The translations under genes were made by a program, and so were the position numbers. DNA of 64,000 nt from Variovorax paradoxus (GTDB taxonomy: Bacteria; Pseudomonadota; Gammaproteobacteria; Burkholderiales; Burkholderiaceae_C). Under the pieces are notes generated by a model. The model saw only the letters and a program-made list of their open reading frames with translations. It made no database searches and had not been told where the DNA came from. Of the stretch, positions 63,028 through 64,000 are shown piece after piece. Location: the NCBI RefSeq assembly GCF_030815855.1, contig NZ_JAUSXG010000001.1, positions 4,774,001-4,838,000 on the forward strand, written 5' to 3'. Each line of letters starts with the position of its first letter. Position 1 is the stretch's first letter.

Positions 63028-64000
63028 TCACATCTTGCTCGGCGCACTGACGCCGAGAATCGCGAGGCCATTGTGCAGCACCTGCGCAGTGGCGGCGACG
63101 AGCGCGAGCCGCGCGAGCTTGACCGGCTCGTCATCGACCAGAATCCGCTCGGCGTCGTAGTAGCTGTGATAGCTGGCGGCGAGTTCGCGCAAATAGAAAG
63201 TCACGTCGTGCGGCGCGAAATCCTTCGCGGCGGCCGTCAGCATGGCGGGGTACTTGGCGAGCAGCAGCATCAGCGCCTGCGCGGCCGGGCTTTCGAGCGG
63301 CGACAGGTCGACGTTCTTGAGCGTGGCGGCGTCGCCGCCCCAGCCGGCCAGCACCGAGCAGATGCGCGCGTGGGCGTATTGCACGTAGTACACCGGGTTG
63401 TCGTTGTTCTTGGTCACGGCCAGGTCGACGTCGAAGGTGTATTCGGTGTCGGGCTTGCGGCTCAAAAGGAAGAAGCGCACGGCATCGGTGCTGGTCCATT
63501 CGATCAGGTCGCGCAAGGTGACGTAGCTGCCCGCGCGCTTGCTGATCTTGACCTCTTCGCCGCCCTTCATCACGCGCACCATGGTGTGGAGCACGTAGTC
63601 GGGGTAGCCCTCGGGAATGCCGACGCCCGCGGCCTGCAGGCCGGCGCGCACGCGCGCGATGGTGCCGTGGTGGTCGGTGCCCTGGATGTTGACCACCTTG
63701 TGGAAGCCGCGCTCCCACTTGGCGATGTGATACGCGACGTCGGGCACGAAGTACGTGTACGTACCGTCCTGCTTCTTCATCACGCGGTCCTTGTCGTCGC
63801 CGTAGTCGGTCGACCGGAGCCACAGGGCGCCGTCCTGCTCGTAGGTCTTGCCGGCCGCCACGAGCCTCTGCACCGCGGCCTCGACCCGGCCGCTGGTGTA
63901 GAGGCTGGACTCGAGGTAGTAGTTGTCGAAGCGCACGCGAAAGGCCTGCAGGTCGAGGTCTTGCTCGCGGCGCAGATAAGCCACGGCGAACTCGCGAATG
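63028..64000 (-). CDS. argS: Arginyl-tRNA synthetase (partial, N-terminus off the right edge)
   Basis: About 324 residues of the C-terminal part are visible. The edge codons ([18 protein letters not shown]) continue the frame without an obvious start, so the gene begins beyond 64000. Class Ia features: [12 protein letters not shown], the [10 protein letters not shown] loop (KMSKS-like), and the C-terminal anticodon-binding helical domain ([51 protein letters not shown]). It charges tRNA-Arg. Confidence 0.96.
   Translation of the reverse strand, partial: IREFAVAYLRREQDLDLQAFRVRFDNYYLESSLYTSGRVEAAVQRLVAAGKTYEQDGALWLRSTDYGDDKDRVMKKQDGTYTYFVPDVAYHIAKWERGFHKVVNIQGTDHHGTIARVRAGLQAAGVGIPEGYPDYVLHTMVRVMKGGEEVKISKRAGSYVTLRDLIEWTSTDAVRFFLLSRKPDTEYTFDVDLAVTKNNDNPVYYVQYAHARICSVLAGWGGDAATLKNVDLSPLESPAAQALMLLLAKYPAMLTAAAKDFAPHDVTFYLRELAASYHSYYDAERILVDDEPVKLARLALVAATAQVLHNGLAILGVSAPSKM

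Overview
The window looks like chromosome from a high-GC betaproteobacterium of the Comamonadaceae, most likely Variovorax or a close relative. This rests on overall GC-rich coding, a Bug-type (tripartite tricarboxylate) solute-binding protein, the lptA-lptB-rpoN and dsbA-SPOR-argS neighbourhoods, and intergenic hairpin elements typical of that family. The genus is an inference; no rRNA or other marker is present. I see no tRNA, rRNA, CRISPR array, prophage or insertion sequence.

Left part (1-10,020): the start of a murein transglycosylase gene (mltA, cut by the left edge), a membrane Ser/Thr kinase with a C-terminal DUF4384-like domain, a 583-bp imperfect palindrome, and a type VI secretion block reading tssK-tssL-tssM-tagF, with ATGA/GTGA overlaps at tssL-tssM and tssM-tagF. 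The remaining T6SS genes are not in view.

10,156-18,435: a signalling island. Two tandem PhnD-like periplasmic binding proteins diverge from a hybrid histidine kinase. A third binding protein then overlaps a second hybrid kinase by 4 bp, and a GT-A-like glycosyltransferase follows. No DNA-binding response regulator and no transporter permease or ATPase accompany them.

18,432-26,123: a three-gene minus-strand operon with a secreted TPR-CHAT (caspase-like) protein, a TpsB outer-membrane transporter and a 1,262-aa TpsA filamentous exoprotein. Two successive junctions have the same TGA-C-ATG spacing. The TPR-CHAT gene carries an apparent frameshift near 25,030.

26,268-33,441: stress and repair. 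This has catalase HPII with a coupled 55-aa membrane protein, a transglutaminase-like protein, Ku coupled to a stand-alone LigD polymerase domain (no ligase here), an aspartoacylase-family hydrolase and a small disordered protein.

33,448-50,482: metabolism and transport. This has rpe/apaG; a coupled Gcr-like membrane protein, Kef-type antiporter and YbdK-type ligase operon; a GlxA-type regulator and isochorismatase-family hydrolase; thiL; a LysR, Bug and FAD-monooxygenase module; an MFS exporter; pgpA, cinA (pncC) and small proteins.

50,472-64,000: a second MFS transporter, a SEC-C/UPF0149 protein, an orphan glutamate-synthase-like protein coupled to a kinase-like protein, a PIN nuclease, an RNA methyltransferase, a LysE exporter, then the conserved envelope block rpoN-lptB-lptA, dsbA, a SPOR protein and argS (cut by the right edge). 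Convergent genes are packed very tightly: two pairs share a single CTAG as both stop codons and a third pair abuts in TGATCA.
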